Origin: Verrucomicrobiota bacterium
GTDB lineage: Bacteria > Chlamydiota > Chlamydiia > Chlamydiales > FEN-1388
Assembly: GCA_018239705.1 (NCBI GenBank)
Contig: JAFEGS010000014.1
Span: 1-10,197, forward strand
Length of the DNA stretch: 10,197 bases
Direction: 5' to 3'
Made by a program: the position numbers and the translations under genes. Shown here piece after piece: positions 1 to 6,721 of this stretch. The stretch's first letter is position 1; every line of letters starts with the position of its first letter. The notes under the pieces were generated by a model. It worked only from the letters and a program-made list of their open reading frames with translations, was not told where the DNA came from and did not search any database.

Positions 1-1949
1 ACGAAGACATCCCCAATAACCTTCTGGACAAGCTGTAGAGCCGCAGCAGGTAGTGGAGCGGGGGTTTGATTTTCTCCTGCTCCCGGCAGGAATTTTTCCT
101 GCATGGACAGAATGCCATTTTGCGCAACAGCCATGCTTGGAGGCAGTACAGTGATCGTGTCATTACCAATGACGCCGACCGTGAGCTCCATCCCTACGAT
201 TAGCTCCTCTAGCAGTGCAACCTGTTTGGATGAGGTAAAGAAGGTATCTAAAATTGAGGCAAGCTCGGCTAGGTTTCCTGCCTTATGTACCATGACACTG
301 CAGCCATCATCGTGAGGTTTGACCACTAATGGGAAAGAGAGCTGGGCTTTTTTGATCTCAGCAGACAGAAAATGGTCGCTGCCGAGAGCTAACCAATCTG
401 CTTTGGAGATGAGGTGGCTGTTTGGAACGTGAAATCCTTGCGCGCGCAAGAAATTATTAGTTTTAAACTTATCGATACAGAGCGCGCTTGCGAGAACTCC
501 TGGACCATTATAGGGTAGGCCGAGTGTTTCGATGGCGCCCTGTACAGCACCATTTTCTCCTTTACCACCATGAAGGCCAATGAACACAAAGTCGCAAATG
601 GCAGGAAGATCTGACCATAGCACCTGTAGCTCCGGTGTAACAAGCCCTGCAATGGCTTTTGTGCTGTTTTTGATCAATAGTTTTTGATCAAGCCTGAATA
701 GCTCCATGGAGTCATTGACGAAGAGGGGAATGGCTTCATATTTTTGTGGAGAGAGCTTGTAGCAGACATTTCTTCCCGATTCAAGCGAGGTCTCACGCTC
801 GTTTGAGTCGCCTCCAAGAAGTACGGCTACGCGGATTTTAGGTATAACAGATGAAGACATAGAAAAGGCCTTTGCATGGTGCTGAGCAGTTATTCCGTAG
901 GAGCGAAGCTCTTGCTCAATCAGAAAGTTAATCAAATCGGTATGGCTCATTCCATGCTCTGCTGCTTGATGAAAGAGAAAGGTGGTCGGAGACATGCCTG
1001 TAAGTGAATTGGGATCGACAAGTACCACTCTTCCATCGGGTGTCAAAAAGCCGTCGATACGAGAAATGGTGTTGAACTGCAAAACTTCACTTGCGCGCCT
1101 GCAGGCGTCGCAGATACGCACTCGAGCTTCTTCGCTACATCGAGCAGGAGTGACTTTAAGCGCGCGTCCTGGCATATATTTTTGTTCGTAATCAAAAATA
1201 TGAGATTTTTCTTCAATGACCACTTCAGTAAGTGGGAAAGAGACATATTCAGAGCCCTTTTGCAGGGTAACACAGACAAATTCCATCCCGCTCAGCTTTT
1301 CTTCCACAATCACTCCCTGCTTCCTTCGTGGGTCTACGCTACTCGCTGTTTGACACGCCGGTAAGAGATCATTTGGGTCGGTGACACTGGCAATACCGAG
1401 ACTAGAGCCCTCATGGGCTGGTTTGACAATAACGGGGAGGGAGAGCCCTTTTTGTTCAAGACGAGATAGAAGCTGCTCTTTGGTAAGGGTGTGTAGCTCT
1501 TTTGGTGTGATGGAGATACCATGCGCTACATCAATTCCATGAGCGATCAGGTAGGCCTTCTGTACAATTTTATCCATCCCAAGGCTGCTTCCAAGGACTT
1601 TTGCGCCAAGGTAGGGGATGCCCATGATCTCAAGCATGCCTTGAACGGTGCCATCTTCGCCGTAGCGACCGTGCACAGCCAGGTAGACGAAGTCAACAAT
1701 TTTCTTTAATCGGTCCCAGCTGACTTGAGCCCCCTCTTTGGGGAGGCGGGCGAGAAAGTCTGCGATCTTACCGCGATGCAAAAAATGGTGCGGTAAGAGG
1801 TAGAGCTCGCCTGTCTCTGTTTGAAAAAGGGGTATGATGTCGTAGTTGTTCGTATCGAGATGATCGCAGATAGTACGGCCGGAGTTAAAAGAGACCTCGC
1901 GTTCAATTGATTTACCACCCATCAGAACGGCAATGCGCAGTTTAGCCAT
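1..1949 (-). CDS. Tandem double D-Ala-D-Ala-ligase-like ATP-grasp protein (3' end beyond window)
   Basis: One stop-free frame of 649 residues runs from the ATG at 1949 off the left edge. Module 1 (about residues 3-345) shows the Ddl signatures: GGKSIEREVS at 11-20, HGRYGEDGTVQG at 93-104, the ATP-grasp lysine in VKPAHEGSSLG (175-185), EEKLSGMEF (216-224), RID at 297-299 and DPNSLTGMS at 312-320. After a short linker, module 2 begins again near residue 371 with GGDSNERETS (379-388), then HGGKGENGAVQG (460-471), VKPHDDGCSV (543-552), LEELIVGMELTVG and LPGAGENQTP (621-630), and is cut before its metal-binding end. Ddl enzymes are normally single modules of about 300-370 residues that join two D-alanines for peptidoglycan, using ATP. 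The fold assignment is secure; the substrate is not known, and the two modules differ enough that they may use different acceptors or one may be regulatory. The gene overlaps the pgk end by 8 nt, so it is probably translationally coupled. Confidence 0.88.
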   Translation of the reverse strand, partial: MAKLRIAVLMGGKSIEREVSFNSGRTICDHLDTNNYDIIPLFQTETGELYLLPHHFLHRGKIADFLARLPKEGAQVSWDRLKKIVDFVYLAVHGRYGEDGTVQGMLEIMGIPYLGAKVLGSSLGMDKIVQKAYLIAHGIDVAHGISITPKELHTLTKEQLLSRLEQKGLSLPVIVKPAHEGSSLGIASVTDPNDLLPACQTASSVDPRRKQGVIVEEKLSGMEFVCVTLQKGSEYVSFPLTEVVIEEKSHIFDYEQKYMPGRALKVTPARCSEEARVRICDACRRASEVLQFNTISRIDGFLTPDGRVVLVDPNSLTGMSPTTFLFHQAAEHGMSHTDLINFLIEQELRSYGITAQHHAKAFSMSSSVIPKIRVAVLLGGDSNERETSLESGRNVCYKLSPQKYEAIPLFVNDSMELFRLDQKLLIKNSTKAIAGLVTPELQVLWSDLPAICDFVFIGLHGGKGENGAVQGAIETLGLPYNGPGVLASALCIDKFKTNNFLRAQGFHVPNSHLISKADWLALGSDHFLSAEIKKAQLSFPLVVKPHDDGCSVMVHKAGNLAELASILDTFFTSSKQVALLEELIVGMELTVGVIGNDTITVLPPSMAVAQNGILSMQEKFLPGAGENQTPAPLPAAALQLVQKVIGDVF

Positions 1950-3138
1950 TTGCCAGCACCTCAATACCGGGAAGAGTGCCAAACTCCATATATTCTAAGG
2001 AGGCGCCTCCTCCTGTGGAGACATGTGTCATGGCATCTATAAGTTGGATCTGCTGCAGTGCGGCTATTGAATCTCCCCCCCCAACAATAGTAATAGCCTC
2101 TTTTAATGCCGCCAGGCGTCGTGCTAACCCAAATGTGCCTTTTGCAAAGTTTGGAAACTCAAAGACGCCTACAGGGCCGTTCCAGATCACAGTTTTTGCA
2201 TCAGATAGGGCGTGAGACCACTCTTCGAGCGTTTTTTGTCCGATATCCATGCCTTGATAGCCCTTTTCGATACCGGATGGCATTGTAAAGGTTTTGTGAG
2301 GAGCATCGCTTTGAAACTGCGTAGCAGCTACCACATCACTAGGAAGATAGAGCTTTACCTTTGCAGCGCTGCACATATCAATAATCTCAAGCGCTGTGCC
2401 TATCTGGTCCTCTTCTATGGGAGAGTCTCCGACAGGAATCCCTTTAGCCTTTAAGAAGGTGTAGGACATGCATCCACCAAGCATGAGGGCATCAACTTTT
2501 GTACTGAGCGATTTGAGAACGCCAATTTTGGTCGAGACTTTCGCGCCGCCGATGATGGCGTAAAAGGGCCGTTTGGGGTTTTTCAGGGCAGTTCCTAAAA
2601 AGTTGATCTCTTTTTCTAAGAGAAAACCAGCTACCGCTTTTCCGGGAAAGTGAGTGGCCACTGTGGTTGTAGAGGAGTGGGCTCGATGTGCTGTGCCGAA
2701 GGCATCGTTTATATAGACGTCAGCGAGTCTTGCCAGTTTTGCAGCAAAAGAGGGGTCTATTTCCGGCTTTTCCTCAGCCGGATAGAAACGAACATTTTCG
2801 AGGAGCACGACCTCTCCAGGATTCATCTTAGCTATAAGCGCTTCAACCTCATCTCCAATGCAGTCAGGCGCAAAGAGCACAGGCTTTCCTAGAAGTTCTG
2901 ACAGCCTTTTTGCACAAGCAGCTAGGCTATATTCGGGTGATTTCCCTTTTGGCCTTCCAAGGTGGCTGATGAGAATAGCCTTTCCTTGCTGCTGCAAGAC
3001 GTAGGAGATTGTGGGTAGCGAGGCTACGATGCGGGTATCGTCACTGATATTCCCTTGCGCATCTAGTGGAACATTAAAGTCTACGCGGATAAGAACACGC
3101 TTATTGCGAAGATCTAAATCACGAATGGATGTAGTCAT
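1942..3138 (-). CDS. pgk: Phosphoglycerate kinase
   Basis: Cytosolic glycolytic enzyme making ATP and 3-phosphoglycerate from 1,3-bisphosphoglycerate and ADP. The protein is 398 residues from the ATG at 3138, normal for bacterial Pgk. Visible signatures are RVDFNVPLD near the start, SHLGRPKG, LLENVRFYPAEE, the INDAFGTAHRAHSST motif, GGAKVSTKI, and the C-terminal GGGDS and STGGGASLE segments. The start at 3138 is preferred over an in-frame TTG at 3159 because AGGAGG lies just before it (3142-3147, only 3 nt from the ATG) and because MTTSIRDLDLRNKRVLIRVD is a normal Pgk N terminus. The gene start overlaps the end of the transporter gene by 20 nt, and its stop overlaps the Ddl-like gene by 8 nt, so the three genes look co-transcribed. 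All expected catalytic segments are present and nothing suggests decay. Confidence 0.97.
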   Translation of the reverse strand: MTTSIRDLDLRNKRVLIRVDFNVPLDAQGNISDDTRIVASLPTISYVLQQQGKAILISHLGRPKGKSPEYSLAACAKRLSELLGKPVLFAPDCIGDEVEALIAKMNPGEVVLLENVRFYPAEEKPEIDPSFAAKLARLADVYINDAFGTAHRAHSSTTTVATHFPGKAVAGFLLEKEINFLGTALKNPKRPFYAIIGGAKVSTKIGVLKSLSTKVDALMLGGCMSYTFLKAKGIPVGDSPIEEDQIGTALEIIDMCSAAKVKLYLPSDVVAATQFQSDAPHKTFTMPSGIEKGYQGMDIGQKTLEEWSHALSDAKTVIWNGPVGVFEFPNFAKGTFGLARRLAALKEAITIVGGGDSIAALQQIQLIDAMTHVSTGGGASLEYMEFGTLPGIEVLANG

Positions 3139-4432
3139 GTGCCTCCTGTCGCTTAGCAATACGTTGACCTACAATAAAGCCAAGCCATGAGATAGCAAGA
3201 GAGAGCATTTCCGGAAAGAAGGTAACTGCAAACAGGTGGCAAAGGCAAAAACTTGTAGCCCCAAAAATCATGGAGAGCATAGCCCCAAGGTTTGAAATAG
3301 CTGTGGCACGCTCTGATAGTGCAGCCATGACAAGAGGAACAAAAAGGCAGACGACGACAAGCTCGTAGCTTGTAAAGACGAGATCGGGAATTCGGCATTC
3401 GATATGGGAGCAGGCAAAGGCGACAAGGCCGGTGGCTAGGGTCCAAACTCCAGTTCCAAATATGGGATCGGATGCCTTGATGCGAGCTGAAAGTGATCTA
3501 AAAAGGGATAAAATACCGCACATAAGCGCGAAAAGGAGGATGTAGGTGCAGCATTTGATAAGCATTGTATTTTCTACAGCGCTGGTAGGGGCAATGTCGC
3601 CGCAAGTGAGCTCTGCTTCGATAGCCTTACCAGCCATGCCGCAATAGGCCGGGACGAGCGAAATGAGAAAGAGGATCAATCCCGAAAAGAGCGATGCAGT
3701 AAGCGTTTTTGATTTTGAAATCTTAAAAGAGATGTTTCTAATCGTTTTTGGTTCGAAAAAGACAAAGAAGCAAGGCATGAGAAGGTATGAAGTGAGCTTG
3801 CTGTCTATGTCTTGAGCTACGTTATCTCGTACTTCACTAAGCAATAGGGTGCTACTCGAGGGGGAGTGTGACAGGAAGTAGGCGGTACTGAAGACGGCGA
3901 TAATAAGCCCTGCTTGAAAAATATCTGTCCGCGCGGTCGTTTGCTGCATTCGCTGGAGAGCGAGAAATATAATTGACATCCATATTACAATGAAAAAGAG
4001 CTCTTGATCTATTCCAATAGTCTTTAAGAGGCTTTTTAGGGCCATTGCTTGTGCGATGAGAAGTCCTAAAAGGGCTACAAAGAGGAGAAGTGAGGAGGCC
4101 TTTTTGAGCCATTCGCTCCCGTAGTGTGTATAGAAGACATCAGAGATGTCTGTGAACTGCAGTTTATGTAGCTTTGTGCCTATGCCCAGGCCGAGTGCAA
4201 GCAGCCCGATTGATGTTCCCAGCGGGTAGAGGATGGCAAATACGCCGTCGTAGTAGGCAAGCTCTGCTGTGTAGAGAAGAGAGCAGGTGCTTACTTGAGT
4301 TACCAAAAAGGTAGCAAAGAGGGAAAACCAGCTGAAATGACGACTGGCAAGGGAGGTTTCTCGTGATGCTATCTTGTAGCAGATCACAGCGAGAGCGAAG
4401 ATTGACAGTACAATAAAAACGGAAAACCCCAT
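3119..4432 (-). CDS. Polytopic membrane transporter, sodium:solute symporter (SSS)-like
   Basis: A 437-residue, very hydrophobic protein with about twelve predicted membrane segments. The early part resembles SSS-family symporters: a helix containing FATFLVTQVSTCSLLYTAELAYYDG, then YPLGTSIGLLALGLGIGTKL, a loop with TDISDVFYTHYGSEWL (the family typically has a YGS-type motif here), and a later DIFQAGLIIA helix. The C-terminal half is divergent and I cannot identify substrate or ion-site residues, so uptake of an organic solute with Na+ is inferred from family only; another APC-superfamily transporter is possible. The ATG at 4432 follows GGAGG with only 2 nt between; a GTG at 4441 is the alternative. 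It is first in the run transporter - pgk - double ligase. In Chlamydia, from memory, pgk lies beside a phosphate permease, so a transporter next to pgk is familiar but this is a different family. Confidence 0.7.
   Translation of the reverse strand: MGFSVFIVLSIFALAVICYKIASRETSLASRHFSWFSLFATFLVTQVSTCSLLYTAELAYYDGVFAILYPLGTSIGLLALGLGIGTKLHKLQFTDISDVFYTHYGSEWLKKASSLLLFVALLGLLIAQAMALKSLLKTIGIDQELFFIVIWMSIIFLALQRMQQTTARTDIFQAGLIIAVFSTAYFLSHSPSSSTLLLSEVRDNVAQDIDSKLTSYLLMPCFFVFFEPKTIRNISFKISKSKTLTASLFSGLILFLISLVPAYCGMAGKAIEAELTCGDIAPTSAVENTMLIKCCTYILLFALMCGILSLFRSLSARIKASDPIFGTGVWTLATGLVAFACSHIECRIPDLVFTSYELVVVCLFVPLVMAALSERATAISNLGAMLSMIFGATSFCLCHLFAVTFFPEMLSLAISWLGFIVGQRIAKRQEAHDYIHS
3142..3147 (-). 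promoter_or_regulatory. Ribosome binding site deciding the pgk start
   Basis: A full AGGAGG on the minus strand lies 3 nt before the ATG at 3138. The spacing is shorter than usual, but the strength of the match and the fit of the N terminus favour this start over the upstream TTG at 3159. It lies inside the 3' end of the transporter gene, which is consistent with translational coupling. Confidence 0.6.
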
Positions 4433-4454
4433 TGCCTCCACGCAGTATAAAGAG

Positions 4455-4490
4455 GTTCGTGAACGTTCCCGAGCCCGTGCCCGTGCCCGG
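4455..4490. repeat. Degenerate hexanucleotide tandem repeat (GCCCGT-type)
   Basis: Six consecutive 6-base units can be read: GTTCGT, GAACGT, TCCCGA, GCCCGT, GCCCGT, GCCCGG. All keep CG at positions 4-5, and the last three are nearly identical. The block is far richer in G+C than the AT-rich intergenic DNA around it. It sits 23-58 bp upstream of the transporter start, so it would lie in the leader if transcription begins further upstream. It includes the palindrome GAACGTTC (4461-4468). The function is unknown; it may be slipped-strand simple sequence or a dispersed intergenic element. Confidence 0.6.
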
Positions 4491-4535
4491 ATTTCTCCCC
4501 ATGGGCAAACGTGTAAAACGACCCCTAGAAGCTTA

Positions 4536-4564
4536 AGTATTGCAACCTTGGATTAATAACGCAA
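4536..4564 (-). promoter_or_regulatory. Possible promoter for the transporter-pgk-ligase operon
   Basis: On the minus strand, TTGCGT (4564-4559) is followed after 17 bp by AATACT (4541-4536). Both hexamers are weak matches to sigma-70 consensus (about four of six each). A TATACT at 4449-4444 is a second -10 candidate but has no good -35 and would leave almost no leader. This call rests on position and spacing only. Confidence 0.25.
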
Positions 4565-4665
4565 GATTCGTTACGGGATAAATAATTATCGCTGCAACTC
4601 ATTGATTGTACGTATCTTGCGAACAAAAAAATTGCACACAATGTGAAACCCTGCTGTTTATGTGA

Positions 4666-4721
4666 ATGTGTTGACAAAAAGTAAATGATTTGACACAATT
4701 TTCATCAAATTGTCAACACAT
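4666..4721. promoter_or_regulatory. Inverted-repeat operator and likely promoter of the regulator operon
   Basis: ATGTGTTGACAA (4666-4677) and TTGTCAACACAT (4710-4721) are a perfect 12-bp inverted repeat 32 bp apart. The left arm contains a consensus -35 TTGACA (4671-4676); CACAAT, 17 bp further (4694-4699), is a passable -10. A second TTGACA occurs at 4690-4695, so three TTGACA/TGTCAA half-sites are spaced about 19-21 bp, roughly two helical turns. A nested inverted repeat, ACAATTT (4695-4701) and AAATTGT (4707-4713), lies between them. The right arm ends 9 nt before the regulator ATG. A dimer or tetramer bound here would block the promoter, so autoregulation by the adjacent HTH protein is the natural inference. 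Confidence 0.6.
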
Positions 4722-4730
4722 GAGAAAAGA

Positions 4731-5384
4731 ATGAAATCGCGCAAAATCTTTGAAAGGTACATCCAAATTGCCGATGTCTTAGGCAAGATGTTCCCACACG
4801 TTTTAGAAATAGCTCTCCACGACTTTAGTGATCTGGATCACTCCATTGTTCATATCGTCAACGGGCACATCTCCCAGCGCAAGATAGGGGATGCAGCAAG
4901 CGAGTTAGGTATTCGCCGTCTATTGAGTGAAGAGGATATCCCGGATGTTTTAGTGAACTATATCAATCAAAATAGCAGGGGGCAAAAATGTAAATCGGCG
5001 TCAATGGCTATCCGAGATGATAGTGGAAAAATGATCGGGGCGTTCTGCTTGAATTTCGACCTTTCGCAATTTGAACAATTCCACAGGTTTCTTGAGTTCT
5101 TCATGGCCGGCGAGATGAACCCCTTAGTAGGAGCCCATGATATTACTGACAAGCATGTGACAAATGAAGAAGAGATCCAGCAAGAGATTAAAAATTACCT
5201 GCTTCAGAATGGTTTGAGTGCCATTCAGCTTACATACAAGGACAAGCAGGATATTGTGAAGTATCTTCACCAAAAAGGATTCTTCAAAAAACGGAGTGCA
5301 ATCACGGCAATCTCCGCTTCGCTGCAACTCACAAGGCAGTGTATCTATAACTACTTAAAGAGAGGGAATAAAAATGTCTCCTAA
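4731..5384 (+). CDS. YheO/DauR-family transcriptional regulator (PAS-like sensor + HTH)
   Basis: A 217-residue cytosolic DNA-binding regulator. The N-terminal part (about residues 5-125) matches the YheO PAS-like domain: Y-I-Q-I-A-D-V-L near the start, EIALHDFSDLDHSIVHIVNG, then KSASMAIRDDSGKMIGAFC and NFDLS. The C-terminal part (about 160-215) matches the HTH_22 domain: DKQDIVKYLHQKGFF, then an HTH with ISASLQLTRQCIYNYLKRG. The best-known relative, DauR, represses D-arginine use genes; YheO itself is poorly understood, so the ligand here is unknown. The ATG at 4731 is preferred to a TTG at 4710 because the TTG lies inside the operator arm; neither has a strong Shine-Dalgarno sequence. The gene overlaps the PLP-enzyme start by 11 nt and probably controls that operon and itself. 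Confidence 0.88.
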   Translation: MKSRKIFERYIQIADVLGKMFPHVLEIALHDFSDLDHSIVHIVNGHISQRKIGDAASELGIRRLLSEEDIPDVLVNYINQNSRGQKCKSASMAIRDDSGKMIGAFCLNFDLSQFEQFHRFLEFFMAGEMNPLVGAHDITDKHVTNEEEIQQEIKNYLLQNGLSAIQLTYKDKQDIVKYLHQKGFFKKRSAITAISASLQLTRQCIYNYLKRGNKNVS

Positions 5385-6324
5385 TGATTGTATCGAAGCA
5401 AGAGAGAGGATTTCTCCGTACTTGCAGCAAACGCCTATGATAAAAAGCGATGCTCTGGAGCAAATACTGGGGTATGAGAGCCCCATCTATCTGAAACTGG
5501 AGTGTGAACAGCCGACAGGAAGCTTCAAAGTACGCGGGGCGTTTAATACGCTCCTTCAGCTAGATCCGCACATAGAAAAGGTGGTGGCTTTTTCTAGCGG
5601 AAATTTTGCCCAGGCTGTCGCCTTTGGATCTGCTAAGTTACATAAGAAAGCGACGATTATAATGCCGAAAAACGCTCCGCAAAAGAAAATCGATGGTACG
5701 CGTAACTTAGGAGCTGAGATCTTGTTCTGCGGCGAAAGGCATGAGGATGGGGAGCTTATCGTCAAGGAGCTTGTCGAAAAAGAGGGATATCATGCTCTTC
5801 ATCCCTTCAATAGCTATCAAACAATGGCAGGTCAAGGCACAATTGCTCTTGAAATTCTCGAAACCAATCCGCAAATGAAGCATTTTTTCTCTCCTGTAGG
5901 TGGCGGAGGTCTTTTGAGTGGCTGTGCGACGGTTTTCAAGGCTTTTAATGAAGCAGCAGTAATGTATAGTGTGGAACCACTTGGCGCCCATGATTTCTAT
6001 GAATCTTTTCAGGCAAAAAGGCATATCGCCTTTGAGAAAACGAATACAATTGCAGACGGTTTACGGGCTGTTTCTGTGGGAAAATTGAACTATCCCATTT
6101 TGATGTCAACAGTAGATAAAGCTTTAGCAGTTACCGAAGAGAGAATCATCGAAGCTATGCGCTTTCTGTGGAAGCACCATGATTTAGTTGTTGAGCCCTC
6201 CGGTGCGGTTGCTTTGGCCGGATTTCTTTCCGTGCACAAAGGGCTGCAAGGCGAGGTAGTAATTCTTGTTACAGGCAAAAATGTAGACCCAGAGTCATTC
6301 ACAAAATGGATAGAAGGTAAATAA
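5374..6324 (+). CDS. Fold-type II PLP enzyme: threonine/serine dehydratase or serine-racemase-like
   Basis: The 316-residue protein has the fold-type II layout: PTGSFKVRGA with Schiff-base Lys52, SSGNFAQ (74-80), the PLP-phosphate glycine loop VGGGGLLSG (175-183), and EPSGAVALAG (274-283) near the pyridine nitrogen. Enzymes of this group make 2-oxobutanoate or pyruvate and ammonia from Thr/Ser, racemise serine, or dehydrate 3-hydroxyaspartate. It lacks the C-terminal ACT regulatory domain of biosynthetic IlvA. Glu201, Ala205 and Asp207 have the spacing of the divalent-metal site of serine racemase (E-x3-A-x-D), which favours the racemase/hydroxyaspartate dehydratase branch. The usual His of SSGNHAQ is Phe78. 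A GAGG lies about 8 nt before the ATG at 5374, inside the regulator's 3' end. Reaction class is confident; exact substrate is not. Confidence 0.9.
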   Translation: MSPNDCIEARERISPYLQQTPMIKSDALEQILGYESPIYLKLECEQPTGSFKVRGAFNTLLQLDPHIEKVVAFSSGNFAQAVAFGSAKLHKKATIIMPKNAPQKKIDGTRNLGAEILFCGERHEDGELIVKELVEKEGYHALHPFNSYQTMAGQGTIALEILETNPQMKHFFSPVGGGGLLSGCATVFKAFNEAAVMYSVEPLGAHDFYESFQAKRHIAFEKTNTIADGLRAVSVGKLNYPILMSTVDKALAVTEERIIEAMRFLWKHHDLVVEPSGAVALAGFLSVHKGLQGEVVILVTGKNVDPESFTKWIEGK

Positions 6325-6326
6325 AC

Positions 6327-6721
6327 ATGAAAAAATTTTAACTGCCGTAGCTCCAGCAGCTATCGGACCCTACTCACAGGCAATTGTGGTTGAAGGAAGC
6401 CGCTCTCTTGTTTTTGTATCAGGCCAGCTGCCCATTGATCCCAAAACAGGAAATCTTATCCAAAGAGATATCGCAGCCTTAACTAAGCAAACATTAGATA
6501 ATATCGAGGCAATCCTGCTTGCCAGCTCAAGCAGTCTCCACAATGTTGTGAGAACAGAGGTTTTCTTGGTAGATCTAAAAGCAGATTTTCAGGGGATGAA
6601 TGAAGAGTATGCGAAGCGCTTTAATCCCGAATCGCCTCCAGCTCGTCAAACCATTCAGGTAGCTGCCCTTCCTAAAGGCTCTCTGATAGAAATATCCTGT
6701 ATTGCTTTGCTTATAAGCTGA
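6327..6721 (+). CDS. ridA: RidA-family enamine/imine deaminase with an apparent frameshift at codons 3-4
   Basis: RidA hydrolyses reactive enamine/imine intermediates released by PLP dehydratases, so its place directly after one is biologically apt. The frame from 6341 encodes TAVAPAAIGPYSQA, VFVSGQLPIDPKTG, NVVRTEVFLVDL, EEYAKRF and ARQTIQVAALPKGSLIEI, including the usual GPYSQ motif and the conserved Arg in the PPARQT segment. The natural start is the ATG at 6327, 9 nt after AGAAGG and 2 nt after the previous stop, but from it the reading is Met-Lys-Lys-Phe-stop. One extra A in the A6 run (6330-6335), or a -1 slip there, would give MKKILTAV and a normal protein of about 131 residues. The next in-frame start, GTG 6386, would remove the GPYSQ motif. 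It may be a sequencing error, programmed slippage or a recent mutation. Confidence 0.85.

Larger units (their letters stand above)
4442..4730. other. Divergent intergenic region between transporter and regulator genes
   Basis: About 290 bp without a credible gene. From left to right it holds a degenerate GC-rich hexamer array (4455-4490), an otherwise unremarkable stretch with a possible minus-strand promoter (4536-4564), an AT-rich stretch, and the inverted-repeat operator/promoter region of the plus-strand regulator (4666-4721). Short minus-strand open frames across it carry simple-sequence GTGTG-type residues from the hexamer array and look spurious. Confidence 0.75.

Noticed and set aside
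103..1918. Several short open frames on both strands across the left 1.9 kb
   Set aside because: They are shadows; the continuous minus-strand frame with Ddl motifs explains the whole stretch.
4164..4508. A 114-residue minus-strand frame with a Gly/Thr repeat
   Set aside because: Its repeat comes from the GC-rich hexamer array and the rest overlaps the transporter out of frame; no ribosome site or family resemblance.
4557..4620. Small inverted repeats TAACG/CGTTA and GCAAGAT/ATCTTGC
   Set aside because: Arms of 5-7 bp in AT-rich DNA are expected by chance and do not line up with promoter elements.
4720..4734. A four-codon ORF ending at the regulator ATG
   Set aside because: Too short and without a ribosome site; overlap with the start is most simply chance.
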